DNA of 64,000 nt from Beaufortia kweichowensis (Eukaryota; Chordata; Actinopteri; Cypriniformes; Gastromyzontidae): assembly GCA_019155185.1 (NCBI GenBank), contig CM032801.1, forward strand, positions 18,499,014 to 18,563,013, read 5' to 3'. Numbering within the stretch: the stretch's first letter is position 1; every line of letters begins with the position of its first letter. The notes beneath the pieces are model-generated. The model saw only the letters and a program-made list of their open reading frames with translations. It had not been told where the DNA came from and searched no databases. Shown in pieces: positions 40,865 to 52,700 of this stretch. A program made the translations under genes and the position numbers.

Positions 40865-41552
40865 TGTTGGACTTGGCATTTAATTCCTCAAGTCCAGCGT
40901 GTTAGTTTATTCAGGAAGAAAGACTCAAAAATATCTTTAAAAGGATTTATTTTAACAATCAAAAATATATTAAAGAATATCACACTTGAAGAAAATATGG
41001 CAGAATTTTGTCCCTAGTTATATAATCCTAAGAGTTCACCAATCGACCAATACGACCAAGTAACCTCTCTTTCCCTAAAACTTTCAGTATTTAAAGTCTT
41101 CTTCTTTGATGGTCGTGGACAGCTGCCAAGGCCAGCGACCCCGACCTGTTGAATTTGGTCATGGTTATCTCCGGCTTTCCTGCTAGGTCTGCAAAGATAA
41201 GCGCTTAGTCTGCACAAACAACACTTTCTGAAGGGTAAAAGACATATTTGGAGTGCTTAGGGCATTTTGACCTAAGATAGCTAATTTCATATATGGTTAT
41301 TCTCTCCGGTCCTTCTCTCTCCTTGGTAAATTTCCACTGGCAAGCATTTCATACAAGCATACAAGCCTATGAATATATAAGAGCAAATAGTGATTAATAT
41401 TGTTTTACTGATTAATGTTATTATAATGATTAATATCAACACCAAAAATATATGAAAGTAAATAATGGTCATTAAAAGACACAAGACTATATCAGAGTAG
41501 ATAATGATTAATGTTGAACTCTGTAAAAGAAAGTTAAAACATGATGAATACA
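40865..41552 (-). repeat. LTR of ERV E in inverted orientation
   Basis: Reverse complement of the 33674-33954 LTR and more complete (688 bp). On plus it starts TGTTGGACTTGGCATTTAAT and ends GATGAATACA. The polyadenylation-like signal is reversed (GTTTATTC at 40910). In a normal provirus both LTRs face the same way. The next bases (41553-41584) include satellite sequence. Confidence 0.8.
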
Positions 41553-41560
41553 ATTTCCCT

Positions 41561-41584
41561 TTAGTATATTACTGATCATGTCAG
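41561..41584 (+). repeat. Satellite remnant between ERV and LINE
   Basis: TTAGTATATTACTGATCATG then TCAG corresponds to about unit positions 66-93 of the 263-bp satellite. It links the left and right arrays and shows that both insertions landed in one array. Confidence 0.9.
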
Positions 41585-41876
41585 TCGACCTACACTAGAG
41601 CTGTGTGAAGTCCCCCTCATGCTTCAAAAGCCCCAAAATTAATGGACTTTATGACTTGACCTGTGGCCCTTAACGTCTGTGATCATTGAAACATTTGAAA
41701 GACTGGTTTTGGCTTATCTGAAGGACATCACTGGACCCTTACTGGACCCTTACTGGACCCCCTGCAGTTTGCCTACAGAGCAAACAGGTCTGTGAATGAT
41801 GCAGTCAATATGGGACTTGATATATGGGGATATGTGGACTTCAGCTCTGCTTTCAACACCATCTTCTGTTGGGCTT

Positions 41877-42178
41877 GGCATTTAATTCCTCAAGTGTTCG
41901 TTTATTCAAGAAGGAAGACTCAGGTTATGTCTTTCAATTATTTATTAAACAATCATCTCTAGCTAGGTTTTACATTTGAAGAAGATATGCAGAGCTCTGG
42001 GTTCAATCGACAGAAGAACCCCGTTTCTCACTCAAAACCCAATATTTATGGTCTTCTTCTTTGACGATTGTGGACAGCTACAGCATCTCTCCAAGGTTAG
42101 TGGCCCAGACCAGTGGGCACCTTCTCCCATATTTGGTCATGCTTATCTCCTGCTCTTCTGCTAAGTCTGCAAAGATAG
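41877..42178 (-). repeat. Partial LTR, ERV E family, in the LINE
   Basis: On plus it starts TGTTGGGCTTGGCATTTAAT and aligns with 40865 to about 41200. The right end (the LTR's own 5' part) is missing. It breaks LINE text at 41876 (after FSSAFNTI), and LINE text resumes at about 42200 further along the protein, so the insertion came with a deletion. Confidence 0.8.
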
Positions 42179-42264
42179 ATTTTTCTGGAGGATAGACTGA
42201 CAAAGATAGACTGGAGGTTGAACAGCTGGCTGTCTGGTGCAGTCTTAACAACCTCAAGCTCAAC

Positions 42265-42489
42265 ATGCTCAAGACAGTGGAGATGATCGTGGACTTCAAG
42301 AGAAACCCCCCTGCTCTCCTCCCACTCACCATCCTGAACAGCACTGTGACTGCAGTGGAGTCATTCAGGTTCCTGGGCACCACAATCTCCCAGGACCTGA
42401 AGTGGGACATTCACATAGACTCCATTGTGAAAAAGGCCCAGCAGAGGTTGTACTTCCTTCGCCAGCTGAGGAAGTTTAACCTGCCATAG
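42265..42489 (+). pseudogene. LINE RT thumb fragment
   Basis: A 74-codon open fragment: VEMIVDFKRNPPALLPL, then VESFRFLGTTISQDLKWD, then KKAQQRLYFLRQLRKFNLP. The order and text are those of the region after the RT palm in this LINE group. The ORF continues, after a stop, to 42650 (IIESIFCTS), where the 610-bp LTR is inserted. Confidence 0.85.
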
Positions 42490-42656
42490 GATCTGCTGAA
42501 ACAGTTCTACACCGCCATCATTGAATCCATCTTCTGCACTTCTATATCTGTCTGGTTCAGCTCAGCTACCAAATCTGACTTCAAAAGACTACAGAGGGTA
42601 GTCCGGACTGCTACAACCCTCCCCACTCCCCCGGAACTGTACTTATCCAGAGTGAG

Positions 42657-43266
42657 TGTTGGACTTTAATTCTTTTAGTCCTGCATGTTCAAAATCTCAC
42701 TGGAGACGAATAGTTAAAATATATTGAAATTTATTCATCAGATATGAAAGGATAACAGTACTGGGTTGTCTGGCTATAACGTGATAAATCCAACCAACAA
42801 CAACCCAGGAACAGAGTCACATACATATTTATACAGTTTGTATTCTTGTCCTCGTGATCTTGACTCCTCCTCCGTTATTGGGTATGGCTCTTGGGTTTCA
42901 TCCAATCAGCTCATGACTCTCGTCTCTTCTGACTCCATCTCCTGAAAAATAACATGTCTTGCACAAACACCTTTCCACTGTTACAGTAATTTTCCACTGG
43001 CCGTTGTTCCCCCTCCTCACACATTCTTTATCACATAGAGATAAAACAGAAGTTTTGTTTGACCTTGAGGCTCTGTGTCTGTACACTTCTCACACTTTCC
43101 CATTCTGCCTCTCAGTACTTTTCCACTTAGCAAGCACATTTATAATGGCACACAGCTCATTGTTTTAATCACTCATTAATAATGTATAAAAAGGAAATTA
43201 ACTTCTAAATGATAAATCACAGTTTGATTAATAAGAAAAATCACACAGTAAAACTCATATCCCACA
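42657..43266 (-). mobile_element. Solo LTR, 610 bp, in the LINE
   Basis: Starts TGTTGGACTTTAATTC and ends ATATCCCACA on plus. It is flanked by TGAG at 42653-42656 and 43267-43270 (4-bp target-site duplication), and joining the flanks restores the LINE text. A GAATAAATTTC polyadenylation-like signal on minus lies near 42729-42739, giving minus orientation. The first bases resemble the ERV E LTR but the body does not, so it is a related but distinct family. Confidence 0.85.
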
Positions 43267-43270
43267 TGAG

Positions 43271-43430
43271 CAAAAGGGCAAAGAAAATCACTCTGGACCC
43301 CTCACATCCAGCACACTCCCTCTTTGAACTGTTACCGTCTGGTCGACGCTACAGAGCACAGAGTGTGCACAGAGGTGAACCAAAACAATCAGACACAGGA
43401 ACAGTTTCTTCCCTCAGGCAATCCATCTAA
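43271..43430 (+). pseudogene. LINE C-terminal fragment
   Basis: Encodes KRAKKITLDPSHPAHSLFEL then LPSGRRYRAQS, the terminal domain of this LINE group. A frame change after RAQS leads to a stop at 43430. The 3' UTR runs to 43767 and contains TTGTATTGTCTATATTGTA repeats (43589-43640). Confidence 0.85.
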
Positions 43431-43767
43431 TGAACATCTAACAAACATGGAACACACAACACTTTAACACATTACCTACTTAAAATACTACTTATTTATA
43501 TTTCAATTTGCACATATCATAAATCTAGCATTCAACTGTCTTTTATATACTGTTATGCCTACTAGTTTTGCACTATTTTCTATACTGTACGTTGTATTGT
43601 CTATATTGTACAGTTGTATTGTCTATATTGTATATTGTATAGCATAGCTTTATTCTTTTTATCATCTGTGTCTCGCTGTTTTTCTGTAACACTCTGGAGC
43701 TTCTGTCGCTATAACAAATTCCTCGTATGTGTAAATATTCCTGGCAATAAAGTTCTTTCTGATTCTG

Positions 43768-46700
43768 AAAACATGCATTGCAAGCAGTTTCAGTGCTAAT
43801 AAGCAGCTCTGGAAGAGAAACGCTCAGAAACTCCGCTTTGTTCACGGGACACAGTTCTTTGTGGAAACGTCATGTAATTGTAAAGAAAAGATTTTTTCTA
43901 AGCAGTTTTAGTGGTAATGAGAAGTGACTAGCGATTTTATGGAATGTATCATGTAAATGCATTTTGAATCCAAACCTGCTGTTTTTTTTAAATTTGTGAG
44001 TAGATTACTGATCATGTCAGAAAACATGTATTGCAAGCAGTTTTAGTGCTAATAAGCAGCTCTGGATGAGAAACGCTCAGAAACTCCGCTTTAGTAACAG
44101 GATACAGTTCTTTATGGAATCATTTACAGAATCATGTAATTGTAAAGAAAACATGTTTTCTAGGAAGATATAGTGCTAATGAGAAATGACTAGAAACGAG
44201 AAGCTAGAAACTAGAAATGAGAAGTGACTGGATTTTACGTCCAAACCTGCTGTTTTTATTGAAATTAGTGAGTATAGTACTGATCTGGTTAGAAAACATG
44301 TATTGTAAGCAGTTTAACTGCTAAATAAGAAGCTCTGGATGAGAAACGCACAGAAACTCAGCTTTGATCACGGGATACAGTTCTTTGTGGAAACATTTAC
44401 TGTAACCAGTTTTACTGCTAATGAGAAGTGACCATCGATTAAATGGAATGTTTCATGTGAATGAATTTTGCATCAAAACCTGCTCGGTTTTTTTTTAAAT
44501 TAGTGAGTATATTACTGATCTGGTCAGAAAACATATATTGCAAGCAGTTTCAGTGCTAATAAGCAGCTCTCGATGAGAAACGCTCAGGAACTCCGCTTTG
44601 ATAACCGGATACAGTACCTTGTGGAATCATTTACAGAATTATGTAATTGTAAAGAAAACATGTTTTGTAGGCGGTTTTAGTGCTAATGAGAAGTGACTAG
44701 CGATTTCATGGAATGAATCATGTGAATGCATTTTGCATCCAAACCTGCTGTTTTTATTGAAATTAGTGAGTATATTACTGATCTGGTTAGAAAACATATA
44801 TTGCAAGCATTTTCAGTGCTAAATAAGAAGCTCAGGATGAGAAACGCTCAGAAACTCTGCTTCATTCACAGGATACAGTTCTTTATGGAATCATTTACAG
44901 AATCATGTAATTGTAAAGAAATCATGTTTTCTATGCAGTTTTAGTGCTAATGAGAATTGACTAGCGATTTCATGGAATGTATCATGCGTATACATTTTGC
45001 ATGCAAACATGCTCTTTTTATTAAAATTAGTGAGTATATTACTGATCATGTCAGAAAACATTTATTGCAAGCAGTTTAAGTGCTAATAAGAAGCTCTGAA
45101 TGAGAAACGCTCAGAAACTCCGCTTTGTTCAGGGGATTACAGTTCTTTGTGGAAACATTTACAGAATCATGTAATTGTAAAGAAAACTTTTTTCTAAGCA
45201 ATGTTACAGCTAAAGAGAAGTGACTATGCATTTTGCATCCAAACCTGATGGGGTTTTTTTTAAATTAGTGAGTATATTCATGTCAGAAAACATGTATTGC
45301 AAGCAGTATAAGTGCTAATAAGAAGCTCTGGTTGAGAAACGCTCAGAAACTCAGTTTCGTTCACAGGATCCAGTTCTTTGTGGATACATTTACAGAATCA
45401 TGTAATTGTAAAGAAAACATGTTTTCTAGGCAGTTTTAGTGCTAATGAGAAGTGACTAGCGATTTCATGGAATATATCATGTTAATGCATTTTGCATTGA
45501 AATTATTATGTATATTATGTATATCTGATCAGAAAACGTATTGTAAGCAGTTTCAGTAAGTAGATCTGGATGAGAAATGCTCAGAACCCCTTTAGTAACA
45601 GGATACAGTTCTTTTTGGAAACATTTAAAGAATCATGTAATTGACAAGAAAACATGTTTTCTAAGCAATGTTACTGCTAATGAGAAGTGACTAGCGATTT
45701 CATAGTATGTATCATGTTAATTCATTTTGCATCAAACCGCTGTTTTTTTATATTAGTGAGTATATTACTGATCATGTCAGAAAACATATATTGCAAGCAG
45801 TTTCAGTACTAAATAAGAAGCTCTGGATGAGAAACGCTCAGGAACTCCGCTTCGTTCACAGGATACAGTTCTTTGTGGAAACATGTAATTGATAAGAAAA
45901 CATATTTTCTAGGCAATGTTACTGCTAAAGAGAAGTGACTATGCATTTTGCATCCAAACCTGCTGTTTTTTTTTTAATTAGTGAGTATATTACTGATCAT
46001 GTCAGAAAACATGTATTGTAAGCAGTTTAAGTGGTAAAAAAGAAGCTCTGGATGTGAAATGCTAAGAAACTCCGCTTTGATCACGGGATACAGTTCTTTG
46101 TGGAAACATTTACTGCAACCAGTATAACTGCTAATGAGAAGTGACTAGCGATTTCATGGAATGTATCATGTGAATGCATTTTGCATCCAAACTTGCTGTT
46201 TTTATTGAAATTAGTGAGTATATTACTGATCATGTCAGAAAACATGTATTGCAAGCAGTTTCAGTGCTAATAAGAAGCTCTTGATGAGAAACGCTCAGAA
46301 ACTCCGCTTTGTTCATGGGAAACATTTCTTTGTGGGAACATTTACAGAATCATGTAATTGTAAAGAAAACATGTTTTCTAGGCAGTTTTAGTGCTAATGA
46401 GAAGTGACTAGCGATTTCATGGAAGGTATCATGTTAATGCATTTTGCATCCAAACATGCTGGGTTTTTTTAAATTAGTAAGTATATTACTGATCTGGTTA
46501 GAAAACATGTATTGTAAGCAGTTTAAGAGCTAATAAGAAGCTCTGAATGAGAAACGCTCAGAAACTCCGCTTTGAGTAACGGGATACAGTTCTTTGTGGA
46601 ATCATTTACAGAATCATGTAATTGTAAAGAAAACATGTTTTCTAGGCAGTTATAGTGCTAATGAGAAGTGACTAGCGATTTCATAGAATGTATCATGTGA

Positions 46701-49700
46701 ATGCATTTTGCATCCAAACTTGCTGTTTTTATTGAAATTAGTGAGTATAGTACTGATCTGGTTAGAAAACATGTATTGTAAGCAGTTTAAGTGCTAATAA
46801 GAAGCTCTGGATGAGAAACGCTCAGAAACTCCGCTTTGTTCAGGGGATTACATTTCTTTGTGGAAACATTTACAGAATCATGTAATTGTAAAGAAAACAT
46901 GTTGAGAAACAGCTTTTTCTAAGCAATGTTAGTGCTAAAGAGAAGTGACTAATGCATTTTGCATCCAAACCTGCTGTTTTTTTAATTAGTGAGTATATTA
47001 CTGATCATGTCAGAAAACATATATTGCAAGCAGTTTATAAGTGGTAATAAGAAGCTCTGGATGAGAAACGCTCAGAAACTCCGCTTTGTTCACGGATTCC
47101 AGTTCTTTGTGGAATCAATTAGAGGATTGTAAAGAAAACAGTTTTTAAGCTGTTTTTGCTAATGAGAAGTGACTATGCATTTTGCATCCAAACCTGATGT
47201 TTTTAAATTAGTGAGTATAATCATGTAATAAGAAAACATGTTGCAAGAAAACAGTATTGCAAGCAGTTTAAGTGCTAATAAGAAGCTCTGGTTGAGAAAC
47301 GCTCAGAAACTCCAGTTTCGTCACAGGATCCAGTTCTTTGTGGCATTTACAGAATCATGTAATTGTAAAGAAAACATGTTTTCTAGGCAGATTTCATGGA
47401 ATGTATCATGTTAATGCATTTTGCATCCAAACTTGCTGTTTTTATTGAAATTAGTGAGTATATTACTGATCATGTCAGAAAACATGTATTGCAAGCAGTT
47501 TCAGTGCTAATAAGCAGCTCTGGATGAGAAACGCTCAGAAACTCCGCAGTTTAGTAACAGGATACAGTGTTTTATGGAAATATTTACAGAATCATGTAAT
47601 TGTAAAGAAAACATGTTTTCTAGGCAGTTTTAGTGCTAATGAGAAGTGACTAGCGATTTCATGGAATATATATCATGTTAATGCATTTTGCATTGAAATT
47701 AGTTAAGTATATTACTGATCTGATCAGAAAAAACGTATTGTAAGCAGTTTAAGTGCTAATAAGAAGCTCTGGATGAGAAATGCTCAGAAACTCCGCTTTA
47801 GAAACAGGATACAGTTTTTTATGGAATCATTTACAGAATCATGTAATTGTAAAGAAAACAGTTTTCTAAGCAATGTTACTGCTAATGAGAAGTGACTAGC
47901 GATTTCATGGCATGTATCATGTGAATGCATTTTGCATCCAAACCAGCTGCTTTCATCGAAATTAGTGAGTATAGTACTGATCTGGTTAGAAAACATGTAT
48001 TGTAAGCAGTTTCAGTAAGTGCTAATAAGAAGCTCTGGATGAGAAACGCTCAGAAACTCCTCTTTAGTAACAGGATACAGTTTTTATGGAATCATTTTAC
48101 AGAATCATGTAATTGTAAAGAAAACGTGTTTTCTAAGCAATGTTACTGCTAGTCACTACTAGCGATTTCATGGAATGTATCATGTGAATGCATTTTGCAT
48201 CCAAACCTGCTTGTTTTTTTTTTAAATTAGTGAGTATATTACTGATCTGGTCAGAAAACATATATTTGCAAGCAGTTTCAGTGCTAAATAAGCAGCTCTG
48301 GATGAGAAAAGCTCAGAAACTCTGCTTTAGTAACAGGATGCAGTTCTTTATGGAACCATTTAAAGAATCATGTAATTGGAAAGAAAACATGTTTTCTAAC
48401 CAGTTTTAGTGCTAATGAAAAGTGACTAGCGATTTCATGGAATATATCATGTGAATGCATTTTGCATCCAAACCTCCTGTTTTTTTTTTTTAATTAGTGA
48501 GTATATTACTGATCATGTCAGAAAACATGTATTGCAAGCAGTTTCAGTGCTAATAAGCAGCTCTTGATGAGAAACGCTCAGAATCTCCGCCTTAGTAACA
48601 GGATACAGTGTTTTATGGAAATATTTACACAATCATGTAATTGTAAAGAAAACATGTTTTCTAGGCAGTTTTAGTGCTAATGAGAAGTGACTAGCGATTT
48701 CATGGAATATATCATGTTAATGCATTTTGCATTGAAATTATTATGTATATTATGTATATCTGATCAGAAAACGTATTGTAAGCAGTTTCAGTAAATAAGA
48801 TCTGGATGAGAAATGCTCAGAAACTCCGCTTTAGTAACAGGATACAGTTCTTTGTGGAAACATTTAAAGAATCATGTAATTGTAAAGAAAACATGTTTTC
48901 TAAGCAATGTTACTGCTAATGAGAAGTGACTAGCGATTTCATAGACATGTATCATGTTAATGCATTTTGCATCCAAAGCCGCTGTTTTTTATATTAGTGA
49001 GTATATTACTGATCATGTCAGAAAACATATATTGCAAGCAGTTTCAGTACTAAATAAGAAGCTCTGGATGAGAAACGCTCAGGAACTCAGCCGTTCACAG
49101 GATACAGTTCTTTGTGGAAACATGTAATTGATAAGAAAACATATTTTCTAGGCAATGTTACTGCTAAAGAGAAGTGACTATGCATTTTGCATCCAAACCT
49201 GCTGTTTTTTTTTTAATTAGTGAGTATATTACTGATCATGTCAGAAAACATGTATTGTAAGCAGTTTAAGTGGTAAAAAGAAGCTCTGGATGTGAAATGC
49301 TAAGAAAACTGTTCACAGGATCAGCTTTGATCACGGGATACAGTTCTTTGTGGAAACATTTACTGCAACCAGTATAACTGCTAATGAGAAGTGACTAGCG
49401 ATTTCATGGAATGTATCATGTGAATGCATTTTGCATCCAAACTTGCTGTTTTTATTGAAATTAGTGAGTATATTACTGATCATGTCAGAAAACATGTATT
49501 GCAAGCAGTTTCAGTGCTAATAAGAAGCTCTTGATGAGAAACGCTCAGTAACTCCGCTTTGTTCATGGGAAACATTTCTTTGTGGGAACATTTACAGAAT
49601 CATTTTTATTGTAAAGAAAACATGTTTTGTAGGCGGTTTTAGTGCTAATGAGAAGTGACTAGCGATTTCATGGAAGGTATCATGTTAATGCATTTTGCAT

Positions 49701-52700
49701 CCAAACATGCTGGGTTTTTTTAAATTAGTAAGTATATTACTGATCTGGTTAGAAAACATGTATTGTAAGCAGTTTAAGAGCTAATAAGAAGCTCTGAATG
49801 AGAAACGCTCAGAAACTCCGCTATGATCACGGGATACAGTTCTTTGTGGAATCATTTACAGAATCATGTAATTGTAAAGAAAACATGTTTTCTAGGCAGT
49901 TATAGTGCTAATGAGATTTGACTAGCGATTTCATAGAATGTATCATGTGAATGCATTTTGCATCCAAACTTGCTGTTTTATTGAAATGAGTGAGTATAGT
50001 ACTGATCTGGTTAGAAAACATGTATTGTAAGCAGTTTAAGTGCTAATAAGAAGCTCTGAATGAGAAACGCTCAGAAACTCCGCTTTGTTCAGGGATTACA
50101 GTTCTTTGTGGAAACATTTACAGAATCATGTAATTGTAAAGAAAACTTTTTTCTAAGCAATGTTACAGCTAAAGAGAAGTGACTATGCATTTTGCATCCA
50201 AACCTGCTGGGTTTTTTTTTAATTAGTGAGTATAATACTGTCCATGTCAGAAAACATATATTGCAAGCAGTATAAGTGGTAATAAGAATCTCTGGATGAG
50301 AAACGCTCAGAAACTCCGCTTTGTTCACGGGATTCCAGTTCTTTGTGGAATCAATTAGAGAATCATGTAATTGTAAAGAAAACATGTTTTCTAAGCTGTT
50401 TTAGTGCTAATGAGAAGTGACTATGCATTTTGCATCCAAACCTGATGGGGTTTTTTTTAAATTAGTGAGTATATTCATGTCAGAAAACATGTATTGCAAG
50501 CAGTATAAGTGCTAATAAGAAGCTCTGGTTGAGAAACGCTCAGAAACTCAGTTTCGTTCACAGGATCCAGTTCTTTGTGGATACATTTACAGAATCATGT
50601 AATTGTAAAGAAAACATGTTTTCTAGGCAGATTTAGTGTGCCTAGATGCATTTTGCATCCAAACTTGCTGTTTTTATTGAAATTAGTGAGTATATTACTG
50701 ATCTGGTCAGAAAACATGTATTGCAAGCAGTTTCAGTGCTAAATAAGAAGCTCTGGATGAGAAACGCTCAGAAACTCCGCTTTGATCACGGGATACAGTT
50801 CTTTGTGGAAACATTTACTGCAACCAGTATAACTGCTAATGAGAAGTGACTAGCGATTTCATGGAATGTATCATGTGAATGCATTTTGCATCCAAACTTG
50901 CTGTTTTTATTGAAATTAGTGAGTATATTACTGATCATGTCAGAAAACATGTATTGCAAGCAGTTTCAGTGCTAATAAGCAGCTCTTGATGAGAAACGCT
51001 CAGAATCTCCGCCTTAGTAACAGGATACAGTGTTTTATGGAAATATTTACACAATCATGTAATTGTAAAGAAATGAAAAAAAAACATGTTTTCTAGGCAG
51101 TTTTAGTGCTAATGAGAAGTGACTAGCGATTTCATGGAATATATCATGTTAATGCATTTTGCATTGAAATTATTATGTATATTATGTATATCTGATCAGA
51201 AAACGTATTGTAAGCAGTTTCAGTAAGTAGATCTGGATGAGAAATGCTCAGAAACTCCCCTTTAGTAACAGGATACAGTTCTTTGTGGAATCATTTACAG
51301 AATCATGTAATTGTAAAGAAAACATGTTTTCTAAGCAATGTTACTGCTAGTCACTACTAGCGATTTCATGGAATGTATCATGTGAATGCATTTTGCATCC
51401 AAACCTGCTTGTTTTTTTTTTAAATTAGTGAGTATATTACTGATCTGGTCAGAAAACATATATTTGCAAGCAGATTCAGTGCTAAATAAGCAGCTCTGGA
51501 TGAGAAAAGCTCAGAAACTCTGCTTTAGTAACAGGATGCAGTTCTTTATGGAACCATTTAAAGAATCATGTAATTGTAAAGAAAACATGTTTTCTAGGCA
51601 GTTATAGTGCTAATGAGATTTGACTAGCGATTTCATAGAATGTATCATGTGAATGCATTTTGCATCCAAATTTGCTGTTTTTATTGAAATGAGTGAGTAT
51701 AGTACTGATCTGGTTAGAAAACATGTATTGTAAGCAGTTTAAGAGCTAATAAGAAGCTCTGAATGAGAAACGCTCAGAAACTCCGCTATGATCACGGGAT
51801 ACAGTTCTTTGTGGAATCATTTACAGAATCATGTAATTGTAAAGAAAACATGTTTTCTAGGCAGTTATAGTGCTAATGAGATTTGACTAGCGATTTCATA
51901 GAATGTATCATGTGAATGCATTTTGCATCCAAACTTGCTGTTTTATTGAAATTAGTGAGTATAGTACTGATCTGGTTAGAAAACATGTATTGTAAGCAGT
52001 TTAAAGTGCTAATAAGAAGCTCTGAATGAGAAACGCTCAGAAACTCCGCTTTGTTCAGGGATTACATTTCTTTGTGGAAACATTTACAGAATCATGTAAT
52101 TGTAAAGAAAACATGTTTTCTAAGCAATGTTACAGCTAAAGGGAAGTGACTATGCATTTTGCATCCAAACCTGCACTTTTTTAATTAGTGAGTATAATAC
52201 TGTCCATGTCAGAAAACATATATTGCAAGCAGTATAAGTGGTAATAAAGAATCTCTGGATGAGAAACGCTCAGAAACTCCGCTTTGTTACGGGATTCCAG
52301 TTCTTTGTGGAATCAATTAGAGAATCATGTAATTGTAAAGAAAACATGTTTTCTAAGCTGTTTTAGTGCTAATGAGAAGTGACTATGCATCATTTGCATT
52401 TTCCAAACCTGATGGGGTTTTAAATTAGTGAGTATATTCATGTCAGAAAACATGTATTGCAAGCAGTATAAGTGCTAATAAGAAGATCTGGTTGAGAAAC
52501 GCTCAGAAACTCAGTTTCGTTCACAGGATCCAGTTCTTTGTGGATACATTTACAGAATCATGTAATTGTAAAGAAAACATGTTTTCTAGGCAGATTTAGT
52601 GCTAATGAGAAGTGACTAGCGATTTCATAGTATGCATCATGTTAATGCATTTTGCATCCAAACCTGCTGTTTTTATTGAAATTAGTGAGTATATTACTGA

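Larger units (their letters stand above)
33674..41552 (+). mobile_element. Composite endogenous retrovirus in the satellite
   Basis: Plus-strand order: LTR (33674-33954), tRNA-Trp-type primer site (33958-33975), long leader, gag fragment with PSAPPPY late motif, an inserted LTR/leader-like stretch (36180-37655), capsid and nucleocapsid remains, protease, RT, RNase H and integrase scraps, then an LTR in reverse orientation (40865-41552). Every gene is broken and much of pol is missing. Env is absent. The family is a gag-pol type of class I/epsilon-like fish retrovirus by its protease-to-RT linker; that placement is tentative. Satellite sequence flanks both outer LTR ends. Confidence 0.7.
41585..43767 (+). 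mobile_element. CR1/Rex1-group LINE inserted in the satellite
   Basis: RT text in pieces: ETFERLVLAYLKDITGPLLD and LQFAYRANRSVNDAV (about 41686-41810), FSSAFNTI (about 41840), then after an LTR, CSLNNLKLNM and VESFRFLGTTISQDLKWD (42240-42489), then after a second LTR, KKITLDPSHPAHSLFELLPS (43277 onward). The tail is GCAATAAAGTTCTTTCTGAT plus TCTG. The left flank ends CATGTCAG and the right flank starts AAAACATG, which are adjacent in the satellite unit, so the insertion point is exact. The RT palm is missing; inactive. Clade within the jockey superfamily is uncertain. Confidence 0.8.

Noticed and set aside
44726..44944. Recurring 60-80-codon frames in the satellite (starting MHFASKP) as a gene family
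   Set aside because: They repeat because the satellite unit repeats. The unit length (263) is not a multiple of three, so the frame cannot continue between units, and indels break it at random. No domain is present.
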